A stretch of 50,412 bases of DNA from Candidatus Desulfosporosinus nitrosoreducens (GTDB taxonomy: Bacteria > Bacillota > Desulfitobacteriia > Desulfitobacteriales > Desulfitobacteriaceae), in the NCBI RefSeq assembly GCF_030954495.1, contig NZ_JAVHUW010000075.1, forward strand, positions 1-50,412, written 5' to 3'. The notes beneath the pieces were generated by a model. That model worked only from the letters and a program-made list of their open reading frames with translations, had not been told where the DNA came from and made no database searches. Shown here piece by piece: positions 1-8,095 of the stretch. The first letter of the stretch is position 1. Each line of letters opens with the position of its first letter. The translations under genes were made by a program, and so were the position numbers.

Positions 1-839
1 TTGGCACGTCTGCGTCCGGTCAGAGTACGGACAATAGCAGTTTAACCCTTAACGTTTATGATGGTTTTAACCAGCTAATCGGCACAACCGTCGGAGACAA
101 AACTATAGCCTATTCCTACGATGGAGATGGGTTGAGGGCCATCAAAACGGTCAATAAGGTTACGACAAACCATATATGGGATGGGCAGAATATTGCCCTG
201 GAAACGACGGGGGGAGTAGTTACAGGGACTTATCTTCGTGGTACAAATCTCATCGCAGGAGATTTCGGTGGTTCTCGAAAGTATTATGAGTACAATGGGC
301 ATGGGGATGTTGTCCAATTAGCTAATACGTCAGGTAATGTTACTAAGAATTATGACTATGATGCTTTCGGGAACGAGAAGAATATTGACCCGAATGACAC
401 TAATGTGTTCAGGTATTCGGGGGAGTACTCTAACTTAGAGACGAATACCTACTACTTGCGGGCAAGAAATTATGATCCAACAACAGGCCGATTCTTGAAT
501 GAAGATACAAATACAGGAAAAACAATAGACCCGTTAAGCCTAAATCTTTATACTTATTGCTTTAATAATCCCATTTTATATGTTGATATGAGTGGAAATT
601 GGCCTGAGCTTTCAGACGTAACGAGAACTGCTGCAAAATGGTTAATAGCCAACCCAGTCAACGTATACGCAACTCAACAGGGGTGGTTTAGTGACCTGTT
701 TTATAAAGCGGGATTTGTCAGAGATTCAGGTGGTGTATACCATACTAGGCAAGATTGTTGGCAGCAATATTTCGGTTATAATGATTTTTATGATTATGTT
801 TTTAACAATGGCACCAGTATGGATAAAGCAAAAATGTAA
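1..839 (+). CDS. RHS-repeat polymorphic toxin, C-terminal part (5' end outside window; ends at in-frame TAA)
   Basis: The reading frame is open from base 3, so the gene starts upstream of the window. The translation shows YD/RHS repeats and the RHS-associated core (YYEYNGHGDVVQL, YDAFGNEKN, YYLRARNYDPTTGRFLNED, then LNLYTYCFNNPILYVD). This is the shell of a large surface or secreted polymorphic toxin. After the core the variable tip begins (residues from NWPELSDV) and enters a DUF4474-like domain. Translation stops at TAA 837-839, in the middle of that domain, and the same frame continues it at 840-1223. The core family is clear. The DUF4474 assignment is from memory of the family pattern. 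The stop makes the toxin tip non-functional unless it is read through. Confidence 0.85.
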   Translation, partial: GTSASGQSTDNSSLTLNVYDGFNQLIGTTVGDKTIAYSYDGDGLRAIKTVNKVTTNHIWDGQNIALETTGGVVTGTYLRGTNLIAGDFGGSRKYYEYNGHGDVVQLANTSGNVTKNYDYDAFGNEKNIDPNDTNVFRYSGEYSNLETNTYYLRARNYDPTTGRFLNEDTNTGKTIDPLSLNLYTYCFNNPILYVDMSGNWPELSDVTRTAAKWLIANPVNVYATQQGWFSDLFYKAGFVRDSGGVYHTRQDCWQQYFGYNDFYDYVFNNGTSMDKAKM

Positions 840-1223
840 TTTAGTATGGATGACGGAAAAGATTATATTTTCTGGGCATGGAAAGGAAATTATTTAAACT
901 TAGGTGCCGGTGCGGAAATGGGTATATATACAAGATTAGCAGTTAACGGTACGCCAACGGATCATTGGATCGTAGATCCTAGCCTTGCTCTTCCAATGAC
1001 ATTAACGTTAAAGGATAATAATGGAAATACAATAGTTGATTTCAATCCAAATGAAAACTTATGGTGGGTGACAGGCTTCAATCCGTATTATCAAGGTGTT
1101 CAAGCAGATAACCTGACAGCTACCTACACTATTAACTTTTCTGGAAACAAAGACATGTATAATAAATTTTATGATACATGGAAAAAGGATGACAGATGGA
1201 ATATAGCTACGTTTACATTCTGA
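840..1223 (+). pseudogene. Second half of the DUF4474-like toxin tip, cut off by the TAA at 837-839
   Basis: This is in the same frame as the upstream RHS gene, directly after its stop codon, with no shift. The translation (GKDYIFWAWKGNYLNLGAGAEMGIY ... WWVTGFNPYYQG ... FYDTWKKDDRWNIATFTF) continues the domain whose first half (HTRQDCWQQYFGYNDFYDYVFNN) lies before the stop. An ATG at 846 could restart translation, but there is no good ribosome-binding site before it. The simplest reading is a single nonsense substitution in a formerly continuous gene. A sequencing error or suppression would give the same picture. Confidence 0.75.
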
Positions 1224-1241
1224 GGAAAGGAAAATCTATTA

Positions 1242-1769
1242 ATGAATAAGAAAATAATATTTCTGGTTCTTCTTTTAAACATATTCTTATTAACTTCATG
1301 TTCGCCAGGAGGGTCAAGAACGGGAATGCTTAACAAAGAAAGTGACGATAAAAAAGCAGATGCTCGACTAGAACAAGTGATTGTAGCTATTCAAAATCAA
1401 GACAAAAATGCTTTAACAGCAATGTTTTCAAAACAAGCTTTGGCTGAAGCTAAGGATTTTGATGGAAGTATGAATTACTTATTTGAGCTTTTTCAAGGCA
1501 AGGTTCAGTCTAAAAAGAATGACGGGCTAATAGTTGACGAGTCGGACAATTACGGGCATAGTAAAAAGGAGGTAAAATCATTTTATATTGTCGAGACTGA
1601 CAAACAAAAATATCTCTTCTTCCTTTTGGAATACACGACAAATACAGACCAATCTGATAATGTTGGTTTATATTCATTACGTGTGATTAAAGCCGAGGAT
1701 GAAAATACGCAATATAGTTCATGGCAAAAAATGAAAATTGCCGGAATATATAAACCGAAACAGGAATAG
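1242..1769 (+). CDS. DUF5104-like lipoprotein, candidate immunity protein of the RHS toxin
   Basis: A 175-residue protein with a short lysine start, a hydrophobic stretch and a lipobox (LLTSC, Cys about residue 20), so it is predicted to be anchored to the outer face of the membrane. The body is mixed and acidic, and I recognise it only loosely as the DUF5104 type. It starts 18 bases after the toxin tip, with GAGGAAAGG upstream. A small membrane-anchored protein directly behind a polymorphic toxin is most often its immunity partner, and this is inferred from position only. With the toxin broken it may now be an orphan. Confidence 0.7.
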   Translation: MNKKIIFLVLLLNIFLLTSCSPGGSRTGMLNKESDDKKADARLEQVIVAIQNQDKNALTAMFSKQALAEAKDFDGSMNYLFELFQGKVQSKKNDGLIVDESDNYGHSKKEVKSFYIVETDKQKYLFFLLEYTTNTDQSDNVGLYSLRVIKAEDENTQYSSWQKMKIAGIYKPKQE

Positions 1770-1904
1770 CGTCGGACGAGATATGAACAGTGGCGTATGA
1801 ATTGGATAAATGCTGGATATAAATGGTTTTCTAATGGCAGAAAGCCACCAATTAACTGGAATTCAAATGAAACAAATTTGAGCAAAATTAATAATAAGAA
1901 TTAA
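1770..1904 (+). pseudogene. Orphan C-terminal toxin remnant
   Basis: Right after the lipoprotein stop, and in the same frame, 44 codons encode a peptide rich in Trp, Arg and Asn (RRTRYEQWRMNWINAGYKW..., ending SKINNKN) with no start codon or ribosome-binding site. It resembles the last residues of an RHS toxin tip left behind when a cassette was displaced. No specific nuclease family could be assigned. Confidence 0.4.
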
Positions 1905-1960
1905 TGCTGAAATAATTGAAGTGTTCACAGGGGTGGCTGCTTAAGAAAGTTTAACAATTA

Positions 1961-1998
1961 TGTGATGAATTAGTTATTTACATAACCAATTCATCACA
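1961..1998. repeat. 38-nt near-perfect hairpin
   Basis: The 11-base arms TGTGATGAATT (1961-1971) and AATTCATCACA (1988-1998) are perfect complements. Inside them, after one mismatch, GTTAT pairs with ATAAC around a TTAC loop. No T-run follows, so it is not a typical terminator. It lies between the first toxin/immunity module and hairpin repeat copy 1. Confidence 0.6.
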
Positions 1999-2026
1999 AG
2001 GATGCGTTTCCAAAATGTATTTCCAG

Positions 2027-2062
2027 GAAAGGTCAACTAACGTAAAATGTCTGTTGACTTTC
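2027..2062. repeat. Hairpin repeat, copy 1 of 3
   Basis: Arms GAAAGGTCAACTAAC and GTCTGTTGACTTTC surround a GTAAAAT loop, with one bulge and a mismatch. The 3' flank TTTTTAACCAAG is shared with copy 3 (4289). It lies downstream of the first toxin/immunity module. It could act as a transcription terminator (T-rich flank) or a cassette boundary. Confidence 0.65.
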
Positions 2063-2141
2063 ATTTTTAACCAAGATAAATAATACTGTTCAGATGGAAG
2101 GGGGCATCTACACTCTACCTATCTGCATTATGATAGCGTAA

Positions 2142-2546
2142 ATTTCAATCCATACAAGTGAACGTTATGTTACCTATGGACACGGTGTACACACGTTAAA
2201 GAAACTGGTAGATAAAAGCAAATTAATAACAATACTACAGAATCCGTGATAAGAGGCTTTTTCATTGGCAAACATAACTGGCACTTAAAAATGAAATATT
2301 ATCAATTGCCATAGATGGGATCTTCATTACGAAATAACAAATGAAATGAGACAAAAAATTGGTTACAATGTAATTGATAGATTTAGAAACGAGGTTAGGA
2401 CTGGAAATGCTACACCTCAGGAAATATGGGATGCAATGAGAGATATTTATACTAAAAACGGTATGGAACAGTATTTAGATCCAATTAAGCAACAGTTAAG
2501 AGAAGCTTCTATCAATAAGGGATATTCCATAAATTTTGGAGAGTGA
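2142..2546 (+). pseudogene. Decayed RHS-type toxin tip
   Basis: Frame 3 encodes ERYVTYGHGVHTLKKLVDKS up to a TGA at 2247. Another frame then gives IGKHNWHLKMKYY (from 2264), and frame 3 resumes from 2295 with HRWDLHYEITNEMRQKIGYNV through DRFRNEVRTGNATPQEIWDAM to the stop at 2544. The pieces look like one toxin domain with His-rich motifs broken by at least two frame changes. The ATG at 2346 inside it has no ribosome-binding site and is not treated as a gene. The final stop overlaps the ribosome-binding site of the next gene, as is usual for toxin-immunity pairs. Confidence 0.5.
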
Positions 2547-2550
2547 TTCC

Positions 2551-3342
2551 ATGAGAAGAAGAGCAACCATGACATTAAGGGGCAATAAGGATTTGCTGAA
2601 AGAGGTGTTTGAAAAAGTTAAGAACTATGCTACCAGTGCAGAATTAATTGCTAATTTACGTATTACTATATATCAAGATACCGTAGGATTCAAAATTTTG
2701 ATGGATGAAATAAATGCTCACGATATAAAGTATACCTTTGCCGAAGGAAGAGAGTATACAAAAGAGGAATTAAAGGCGGCGGTATTTTTTGATATGGAAA
2801 TAATTTATCCTTGGGAAAGTGATGGAAAAACTGCAGAAAAATTCGGGACTATGTATAAAAATACTTGTAAAAGTTGTAGCATTGGAAAAAATCAAATATC
2901 CGACCTAATAATTGATACAAAGAAAGCTGCAAAGTACGATATATGTATTATACAGCCCGAAATTATAATTAACGAGAGGATATACAATCTAATAAATGAA
3001 AATAGTCTTACAGGATGCAACTTTAGGCCTATCAAAGATTTTAAGGGTAGGGAAGAGGTAGTACTATATCAATTATTAATTACAAATGTTCTGCCATCTA
3101 TGAGTAAGAACATAAGTGTTGAGATAGTTGATGGTTTTAAATGTGGGGAATGCAAAAGGAATGGTGAAATTCTAAGGTCAGAGGTTATATATGATAATAC
3201 CAGTTTACATGAGGCCAGTGATTTTAATCTTACTCAAGAGTATTTTGGACTTAACCTGTATTGCGGCAGGAATATTATTGTTAGCTCAAAAGTTTATAGT
3301 TTATTTAATAAAATAAGATTAAACGAAAATAAGATTAAATGA
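2551..3342 (+). CDS. Putative immunity protein with two CxxC motifs
   Basis: A 263-residue protein of unknown family. It has two cysteine pairs, NTCKSCS near residue 110 and FKCGECKRNG near residue 200, which suggest a zinc site. There is no signal peptide or membrane segment, so it should be cytosolic. The start ATG 2551 is chosen because GGAGAG lies 7 bases upstream; an upstream in-frame codon at 2536 has no ribosome-binding site. It follows the decayed toxin tip with only 4 bases between stop and start. The immunity role is inferred from that position. It is AT-rich, like the rest of the RHS locus. Confidence 0.65.
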   Translation: MRRRATMTLRGNKDLLKEVFEKVKNYATSAELIANLRITIYQDTVGFKILMDEINAHDIKYTFAEGREYTKEELKAAVFFDMEIIYPWESDGKTAEKFGTMYKNTCKSCSIGKNQISDLIIDTKKAAKYDICIIQPEIIINERIYNLINENSLTGCNFRPIKDFKGREEVVLYQLLITNVLPSMSKNISVEIVDGFKCGECKRNGEILRSEVIYDNTSLHEASDFNLTQEYFGLNLYCGRNIIVSSKVYSLFNKIRLNENKIK

Positions 3343-3509
3343 GTTGCCTTTGAGCCAGTAAGACTAATTTAATAAGTAGATAGAAGTTACCTCCTCATTG
3401 AAATAACTCTATATATTTTTATAGCAGCACTCATATCATTTTTCAAAAAGAAATAGAAATTATAATTAACAAACTTTGATTGAGTTTCGAAATCCTCCAG
3501 TGTCCTATA

Positions 3510-3544
3510 GAAGGTCAACGGACGTAAAAAGTCTGTTGGCCTTC
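3510..3544. repeat. Hairpin repeat, copy 2 of 3
   Basis: Arms GAAGGTCAACGGAC and GTCTGTTGGCCTTC surround GTAAAAA and pair throughout, allowing G-T pairs. It lies between the CxxC immunity gene and the next toxin tip. The 3' flank differs from copies 1 and 3. Confidence 0.7.
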
Positions 3545-3561
3545 TGGGGGTATTATTTTAA

Positions 3562-3744
3562 TTTATCACTCCCAAGTTTAATGAAACTACTGGATATTCT
3601 TTTACTCACTCGAGTAGTTCAGGCAGTGGTAATTCAGGTGGAGGGAATTCATCAATGTATATAGTACCTATGCCTGTAATGCCTGGTGTGCCAGGATTAA
3701 CTGTCCCTTATTTTCCGCTCGAAATCCCGATTTGTGCTTGGTAA
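3562..3744 (+). pseudogene. Third orphan RHS toxin tip, 60 codons
   Basis: The open frame begins after a stop at 3559 and encodes a Ser/Gly linker (HSSSSGSGNSGGGNSS) followed by MYIVPMPVMPGVPGL and a Cys-Ala-Trp end. It has no start codon with a ribosome-binding site. A Gly/Ser-rich linker before a short C-terminal end fits the tail of a displaced RHS tip. Its stop lies next to the ribosome-binding site of the following immunity-like gene. Confidence 0.4.
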
Positions 3745-3757
3745 GGAGTGTAATAGA

Positions 3758-4123
3758 GTGTTAGATATAAAAGAAATGCAACAAAAAATAGATAGGCTTG
3801 ATTATTGGGATACCAAAGTTTTAGAGCTAACATGTGAATACTTTGCTGATGAGGTAGTATTGATTTTTGACAGAGACATTCCTAAAAAACTTACTTTTAC
3901 AACTTGTTATACTGTGACATTTGACCATTATTGGGAAAATTATCGACGTGATAAACCAATAAAAGAGTGGACAAGACCGCAAATGCCGTTTTTTTTGCAA
4001 GCAATTAATGTCGAAGTAGGTATAAAACATAATATGGAGTTGTATGCATTTTCAATTGATTTACCTCCGATGTCAGCTTATATTATGTGTAAAGATGTAA
4101 AAATTGAAAATGTAGAATTATGA
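3758..4123 (+). CDS. Putative immunity protein (small, Imm-like)
   Basis: A 121-residue acidic cytosolic protein of unrecognised family (LDIKEMQQKIDRLDYWDTKVLEL... ending in CKDVKIENVEL). The start is the GTG at 3758, because AAGGAG sits 9 bases upstream; a GTG at 3734 has no ribosome-binding site. The pattern of a Trp-Asp motif near the N-terminus and alternating beta-strand-like segments resembles small polymorphic-toxin immunity proteins. Its place behind an orphan toxin tip supports that. The function is not proven by the sequence. Confidence 0.6.
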   Translation: MLDIKEMQQKIDRLDYWDTKVLELTCEYFADEVVLIFDRDIPKKLTFTTCYTVTFDHYWENYRRDKPIKEWTRPQMPFFLQAINVEVGIKHNMELYAFSIDLPPMSAYIMCKDVKIENVEL

Positions 4124-4288
4124 TAAAAATTCAATAATACTTTTAGACAGAAAAATCCCAAGAGGATATCTTATTTTAGGTTAAAGTTCCAATAGAGAAA
4201 TACAACTGTTGGTAGCACTTTAGCCTCTACCGCAGCTAAACCATTGAATTCACTGATATTTTAACTGGTTTCAAAACCTTTCAACCTC

Positions 4289-4321
4289 AAGGTCAACAGA
4301 CGTAAAAAGTCTATTGGCCTT
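4289..4321. repeat. Hairpin repeat, copy 3 of 3
   Basis: AAGGTCAACAGAC and GTCTATTGGCCTT surround GTAAAAA. The 3' flank TCATTTTTACCAAG matches copy 1. It lies downstream of the third immunity-like gene. Confidence 0.7.
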
Positions 4322-4674
4322 CATTTTTACCAAGCTGGGTGCAATTAGTAGCTATAACCTGCTTTTAGTTATCCGTTTAGGGGTTCCGCCAATAGTTTTT
4401 TACGGGTATACCTGATAATGACCATGCCATACCAAACATGCTTTCTGGTTTCTAATTGACGATGGATTATGAAAAGGAAACTATAAAAGTTTTTGTGCTT
4501 AAAAAACCATAATTTTAAATACTAACAATGAGATAAAAATGTGATTTATTGTTGATATTTCTCTATAATTTAATTATAAATGGGGTATTGAAACATATGA
4601 TTAATCCTGAATAAAACCTCCAATAAATGTAACATTTGTTTGGTAAGATTCAATAAAGATAAGACAATAAAGAA
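4322..4674. other. AT-rich intergenic stretch, no gene seen
   Basis: No open frame with a ribosome-binding site occurs on either strand between the last hairpin repeat and the terminator at 4675. The base composition is as AT-rich as the RHS locus, so it is probably more decayed cassette sequence. Confidence 0.5.
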
Positions 4675-4706
4675 AAAAGTTTCGTGGTTCATCTCACGAA
4701 ACTTTT
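4675..4706 (-). terminator. Terminator of the SGNH hydrolase gene
   Basis: A perfect 12-base stem, AAAAGTTTCGTG / CACGAAACTTTT, with an 8-base loop. On the minus strand it is followed by a T-rich run and lies 10 bases after the hydrolase stop. Confidence 0.85.
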
Positions 4707-4715
4707 ATGTTGTTT

Positions 4716-5447
4716 TCAGTTATTTGAATTTATTTTAGTGACTAATTGCTTACAAATGTAATTGGACATTAAGCGATATCCTGTGTCCTTAGGATGAAGT
4801 CCGTCCACCAATACGTCCGCTAAGGCGGTTTGGTCCGTTGGGAAAGCACTCCACGCATCCAATAAGTTTACTCCATTATTATTAAGACACACAATAGTAA
4901 TTGCAGAGCGGATGCCTTCAAATAAGGATTCATCTGAAGAGACCATAGGAGGTTCAACGATGCAGAAAATATCTGCCTGGGGAGCTTTTTGCTTAATGAG
5001 CCGGACTAATTGAGCATATTTTAAACAAAACTGGGTGGAGGTGTAGAAGTTGCGGTCGTTCCTTCCGACACAGATGAAGACAGCATCTGCCGAGCTGTCG
5101 ATTTCTTCGGCTCTCTGCAGGCAGTAGTCCACAAGGGTCCCGGATGAAGCTTTATTATCCCAAATTATCTTATGAGGATAAAGTTTGGCCAAAATGTCGC
5201 TGAGATCGGAATCCCATCCTGTTGCTTCGGGATCTGAAGCGCCTTGGCTGACGGCAATGGAATCGCCGAGAATAACCGCGTTGATATTACCGGTTTGGAG
5301 CTTTTTAATACCTGTTAAAGGATGAGCACTGACAATAGTTGAAGTGGTCCCAGTGCTTTGTGCTCCATGTGCGGTTTGCGGAAGGCAAAAACCAGCCGTT
5401 GTCAGGGCGATTGTTAAGGATAAAACTATAGCTGCTTTATTTTTCAT
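4716..5447 (-). CDS. Secreted SGNH/GDSL-type hydrolase
   Basis: A 243-residue protein with a signal peptide (MKNKAAIVLSLTIALTTAG, cleavage probably after AHGA). The SGNH blocks are in order: GDSIA (block I, catalytic Ser, about residue 62), SSGT (block II Gly region), GRND (block III Asn, about 128) and DGLHP (block V Asp and His, about 216). These give a full Ser-Asp-His set. The family contains lipases, esterases and carbohydrate deacetylases, and the substrate cannot be read here. It stands alone, with its own terminator downstream. It is probably exported and acts on the cell wall or outside the cell. Confidence 0.85.
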   Translation of the reverse strand: MKNKAAIVLSLTIALTTAGFCLPQTAHGAQSTGTTSTIVSAHPLTGIKKLQTGNINAVILGDSIAVSQGASDPEATGWDSDLSDILAKLYPHKIIWDNKASSGTLVDYCLQRAEEIDSSADAVFICVGRNDRNFYTSTQFCLKYAQLVRLIKQKAPQADIFCIVEPPMVSSDESLFEGIRSAITIVCLNNNGVNLLDAWSAFPTDQTALADVLVDGLHPKDTGYRLMSNYICKQLVTKINSNN

Positions 5448-5679
5448 AATGTTAATTTTTTCTCTCTTTCCGGCTTAGGTTAGCTATTTCGCTTGTAGTC
5501 TGTTGGTAATTCTAATAAGGCAATGCTTTAATTTACTCTTTCTCCAATATCCCACAATTTCATTGCGAAGTAAGGGGAAATTTGTCTGAAAAACGAAGAA
5601 GATCCTTGTTGCACCACCAAGCTGAAAATCGGCGGAGTGTAAGATAATAAAAAGGTAAGGATTAATTGCAAAAGAAAAA

Positions 5680-5748
5680 GAAAAAGCAGGAACGAAACAT
5701 TACTGAATTCTTTTCAGTAAAAAGTCGTTCGCGCTTTTTTCTTTTTTA
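5680..5748. terminator. Bidirectional terminator downstream of the CoA-disulfide reductase gene
   Basis: The stem pairs GAACGA (5690-5695) with TCGTTC (5725-5730), then TTACTGA with TCAGTAA inside, around a symmetric AACA/AAAG internal loop. Long A-rich and T-rich tails flank both sides, so it can end transcription in both directions. No gene was found in the rest of 5448-5810. Confidence 0.75.
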
Positions 5749-5810
5749 AAACTAAGACACTTTAAATAAGGTGGGTAAATCTGAAATTAGTGTGGATTCG
5801 GTTTCTGAAA

Positions 5811-7463
5811 TTAACCGAATACAGCCGGATAATAAGTAACCCAGCCGCCGCTTAGATCTTTGACACGTGTAAAGCCGTGTTGGGTTAAAATACGATAGGC
5901 TAAATAGCCGCGCAGCCCGATCTCACAGTAAACTACGATGTCCTTGTCTTTGGGGAGTTCTGCCAAATGGTCGCGAAGGTCGTCAATGTGAATATGGATG
6001 GAACCGGGAATAAACTTCCCTTTTCGTTCTTCTTCTGTTCGCACATCAATGATGCAAACGTCTTTGGCATTCATTTTTTTCAGTTCGTGCCACTGAATCG
6101 TTTGGACATCCCCGTTGATAATGTTCTCGGCGACATAGCCGGCCATGTTGACCGGGTCTTTAGCCGAGGAGAAAGGTGGGGCATAGGCCAGCTCCAGTTC
6201 CTGCAGATCATAGATCGTGCCTTGGCGGCGAATGACTCCGGCGATATCGTCAATTCGTTTATCGACCCCTTGCGCTCCGACAATTTGGGCCCCCAGGACT
6301 CGTCCGTCACTCTTGTCAAAGAGAAGCTTGAGGGACAACCTGGCGAATCCGGGGTAGTACATGGCATTGGAAGCGGAGTGGGTAAAGGATACTTCATAAG
6401 GTATTCCCAATTTGCTGAGCATTTTTTCATTGGCGCCGGTGGAGGCCGCTACCAGATCAAACACTTTGGCGATAGAAGTTCCTTGAGTTCCTTTATACCG
6501 GCTGTCCCGTCCGGCAATAATGTCGGCAACGATGCGGCCCTGTTTGTTGGCAGGTCCGGCCAGCGGTATGAGTACGGCTTGTCCTGTGACCAGGTGCTTG
6601 ACTTCGATGGCATCGCCGACGGCGTAAATATTCGGATCGGAGGTTTGCAGCTTTTCATTGACTTTGATTCCGCCCAGGTCTCCAATGGCCAGGCCGGCTT
6701 CCTGGGCTAATTTGATCTCAGGTTTGACGCCAATGGCTAAAATAGTTAAATCTGTTTCAACTTGATCCCCGCTTTGGAGGGTTATAATTGTTTTATTGTT
6801 TTCTTTAGCAAAGGATTTTACCCCGTCTTCTAAAATAAGGTTGACTCCTTTGTTGAAAATTTGTTCGTGGAGAATAGCGGCCATTTCATAATCCAGAGGA
6901 GCCATGACCTGATTGCTCATCTCGATAATAGTGGTGGCAACCCCTCTTGCCTGGAGGTTTTCGGCCATTTCCAGACCGATAAAACCGCCGCCTACAACGG
7001 CTGCCGTCTGAGGATGCTGTTTATCGATATAGCCTTTAATGCGGTCAATGTCCGTGACACTGCGCACAACGAGAGGCTCAATATCGTTAATTCCGGGAAT
7101 TGGCGGGCGAACAGGGGCCGCTCCGGGTGAAAGGATCAATTGGTCATAAGATTCCCGATAGGTTTTACCGCCGGCTTCCTGAACTTCAACGGTCTTTTCT
7201 GCGGGAAAAATGCGGGTAACCTCACTAAAAATTCGCACGTCGATGTTAAAACGTTTTCGCATACTTTCGGGTGTTTGGACAAGAAGTGCATTCCGCTCGG
7301 TGATGACTCCGCCGACGTAGTAGGGCAAACCGCAATTGGCGTAGGAAATATGTTCTCCGCGCTCAAAGATGATGATTTCCATCTCTTCATCCAAACGGCG
7401 CAAGCGTGCTGCAGCGCTGGCTCCTCCAGCAACTCCTCCAACAATGAGTACTTTTTTGCTCAT
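5811..7463 (-). CDS. cdr: CoA-disulfide reductase with C-terminal rhodanese domain (CoADR-RHD)
   Basis: A 550-residue FAD/NAD(P)H-dependent disulfide oxidoreductase. The N-terminal dinucleotide fold is VLIVGGVAGGASAAAR. The redox Cys is about residue 44 in SYANCGLPYYVGG, the single-cysteine signature of CoA-disulfide and persulfide reductases. A second nucleotide fold (AAVVGGGFIGLEMAE) and a C-terminal dimerisation domain follow. A rhodanese domain ends the protein, with its catalytic Cys about residue 513 (VYCEIGLRG). This architecture reduces CoA or glutathione polysulfides and persulfides, so a sulfur-handling role is likely. The start ATG 7463 is preferred (AAGGAG 9 bases upstream); a GTG directly before it is possible. 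It diverges from the DUF134 regulator across a shared operator. Confidence 0.9.
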   Translation of the reverse strand: MSKKVLIVGGVAGGASAAARLRRLDEEMEIIIFERGEHISYANCGLPYYVGGVITERNALLVQTPESMRKRFNIDVRIFSEVTRIFPAEKTVEVQEAGGKTYRESYDQLILSPGAAPVRPPIPGINDIEPLVVRSVTDIDRIKGYIDKQHPQTAAVVGGGFIGLEMAENLQARGVATTIIEMSNQVMAPLDYEMAAILHEQIFNKGVNLILEDGVKSFAKENNKTIITLQSGDQVETDLTILAIGVKPEIKLAQEAGLAIGDLGGIKVNEKLQTSDPNIYAVGDAIEVKHLVTGQAVLIPLAGPANKQGRIVADIIAGRDSRYKGTQGTSIAKVFDLVAASTGANEKMLSKLGIPYEVSFTHSASNAMYYPGFARLSLKLLFDKSDGRVLGAQIVGAQGVDKRIDDIAGVIRRQGTIYDLQELELAYAPPFSSAKDPVNMAGYVAENIINGDVQTIQWHELKKMNAKDVCIIDVRTEEERKGKFIPGSIHIHIDDLRDHLAELPKDKDIVVYCEIGLRGYLAYRILTQHGFTRVKDLSGGWVTYYPAVFG

Positions 7464-7516
7464 CACAAACTTCTCCTTCAGTAAAAGATTTAACTCCGGT
7501 TTATGAATTTATGAAA

Positions 7517-7560
7517 ATAATAACATGATTATTGGCATTTGACAATAATCATGTTATTCT
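7517..7560. promoter_or_regulatory. Divergent overlapping promoters inside a 16+16-base palindrome
   Basis: AATAACATGATTATTG (7519-7534) and its exact complement (7543-7558) flank an 8-base spacer. A rightward promoter reads TTGGCA (7532), 17 bases, TATTCT (7555). A leftward promoter reads TTGTCA (7545-7540), 17 bases, TATTAT (7522-7517). Both promoters lie within the palindrome, so one bound regulator could shut both. The DUF134 protein encoded next door is the obvious candidate. Confidence 0.8.
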
Positions 7561-7626
7561 AATGCGGGAATAGCAATAGTCATTTAGACGGATTATACTG
7601 TCATTATCAAGTGAAAGGAGCATCCT

Positions 7627-8067
7627 ATGCCTAGGCCAATTAAATGGAGAAGGGTCGAGTATATTCCTGAGAATAAATATTTTGCGCCCTGTCCCAAAGG
7701 AAAATGCGGCTGTTTAGAGGGAGTTGAAGATGTTCAGCTCAAAGTAGAAGAACTGGAAGCTATGAGGCTTAAGGATATAGAAGAACTTAGTCAGGAAGAG
7801 TGTGCCGCGAGGATGCAGATCTCCAGGCAGACTTTTCAGAACATCATTGATGAAGCCAGAAAAAAGGTTGCCAGAGCACTGATAGAGAATAGGGCGATCA
7901 CCATCGGCGGAGGGCATTATACGAAAAATGTCTGCAATCTCAGGTGTACCTCTTGCGGGAATGTAATAAATGCAACTTACGAGGAACATGGGCGTGCCTG
8001 CCCTCATTGTGGTTCGCAGAGAGTTGAGTGCGATAAAAACCAGTGCCTTACACAGTGTGACAAGTAA
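7627..8067 (+). CDS. DUF134-family DNA-binding protein
   Basis: A 146-residue protein starting MPRPIKWRRVEYIPENKYFAP, the usual N-terminus of the DUF134 family. A sigma-70 region-4-like helix-turn-helix follows (residues about 40-85: LEAMRLKDIEELSQEECAAR, MQISRQTFQNIIDEARKKVA). The C-terminal zinc ribbon has Cys pairs (CNLRCTSCG, CPHCG) and two further cysteines at the end. The ribosome-binding site AAAGGAG precedes ATG 7627. It probably regulates itself and the divergent reductase through the palindrome between them. The signal, perhaps metal or sulfur redox state, is not visible. Confidence 0.88.
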   Translation: MPRPIKWRRVEYIPENKYFAPCPKGKCGCLEGVEDVQLKVEELEAMRLKDIEELSQEECAARMQISRQTFQNIIDEARKKVARALIENRAITIGGGHYTKNVCNLRCTSCGNVINATYEEHGRACPHCGSQRVECDKNQCLTQCDK

Positions 8068-8095
8068 GAAGGCCTTTTGCTGACTGCCGGCGTGA

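Noticed and set aside
3476..3664. 62-codon frame in the RHS cassette region
   Set aside because: Runs through hairpin repeat copy 2; another frame there gives the toxin-like Gly/Ser linker.
2027..4321. CRISPR array from the three repeats
   Set aside because: Only three copies, about 0.8-1.5 kb apart with genes between them, and no cas genes.
5967..6710. Long plus-strand open frame (247 codons) opposite the CoA-disulfide reductase gene
   Set aside because: It is the antisense shadow of a clear enzyme with all motifs, with no ribosome-binding site and no family resemblance.
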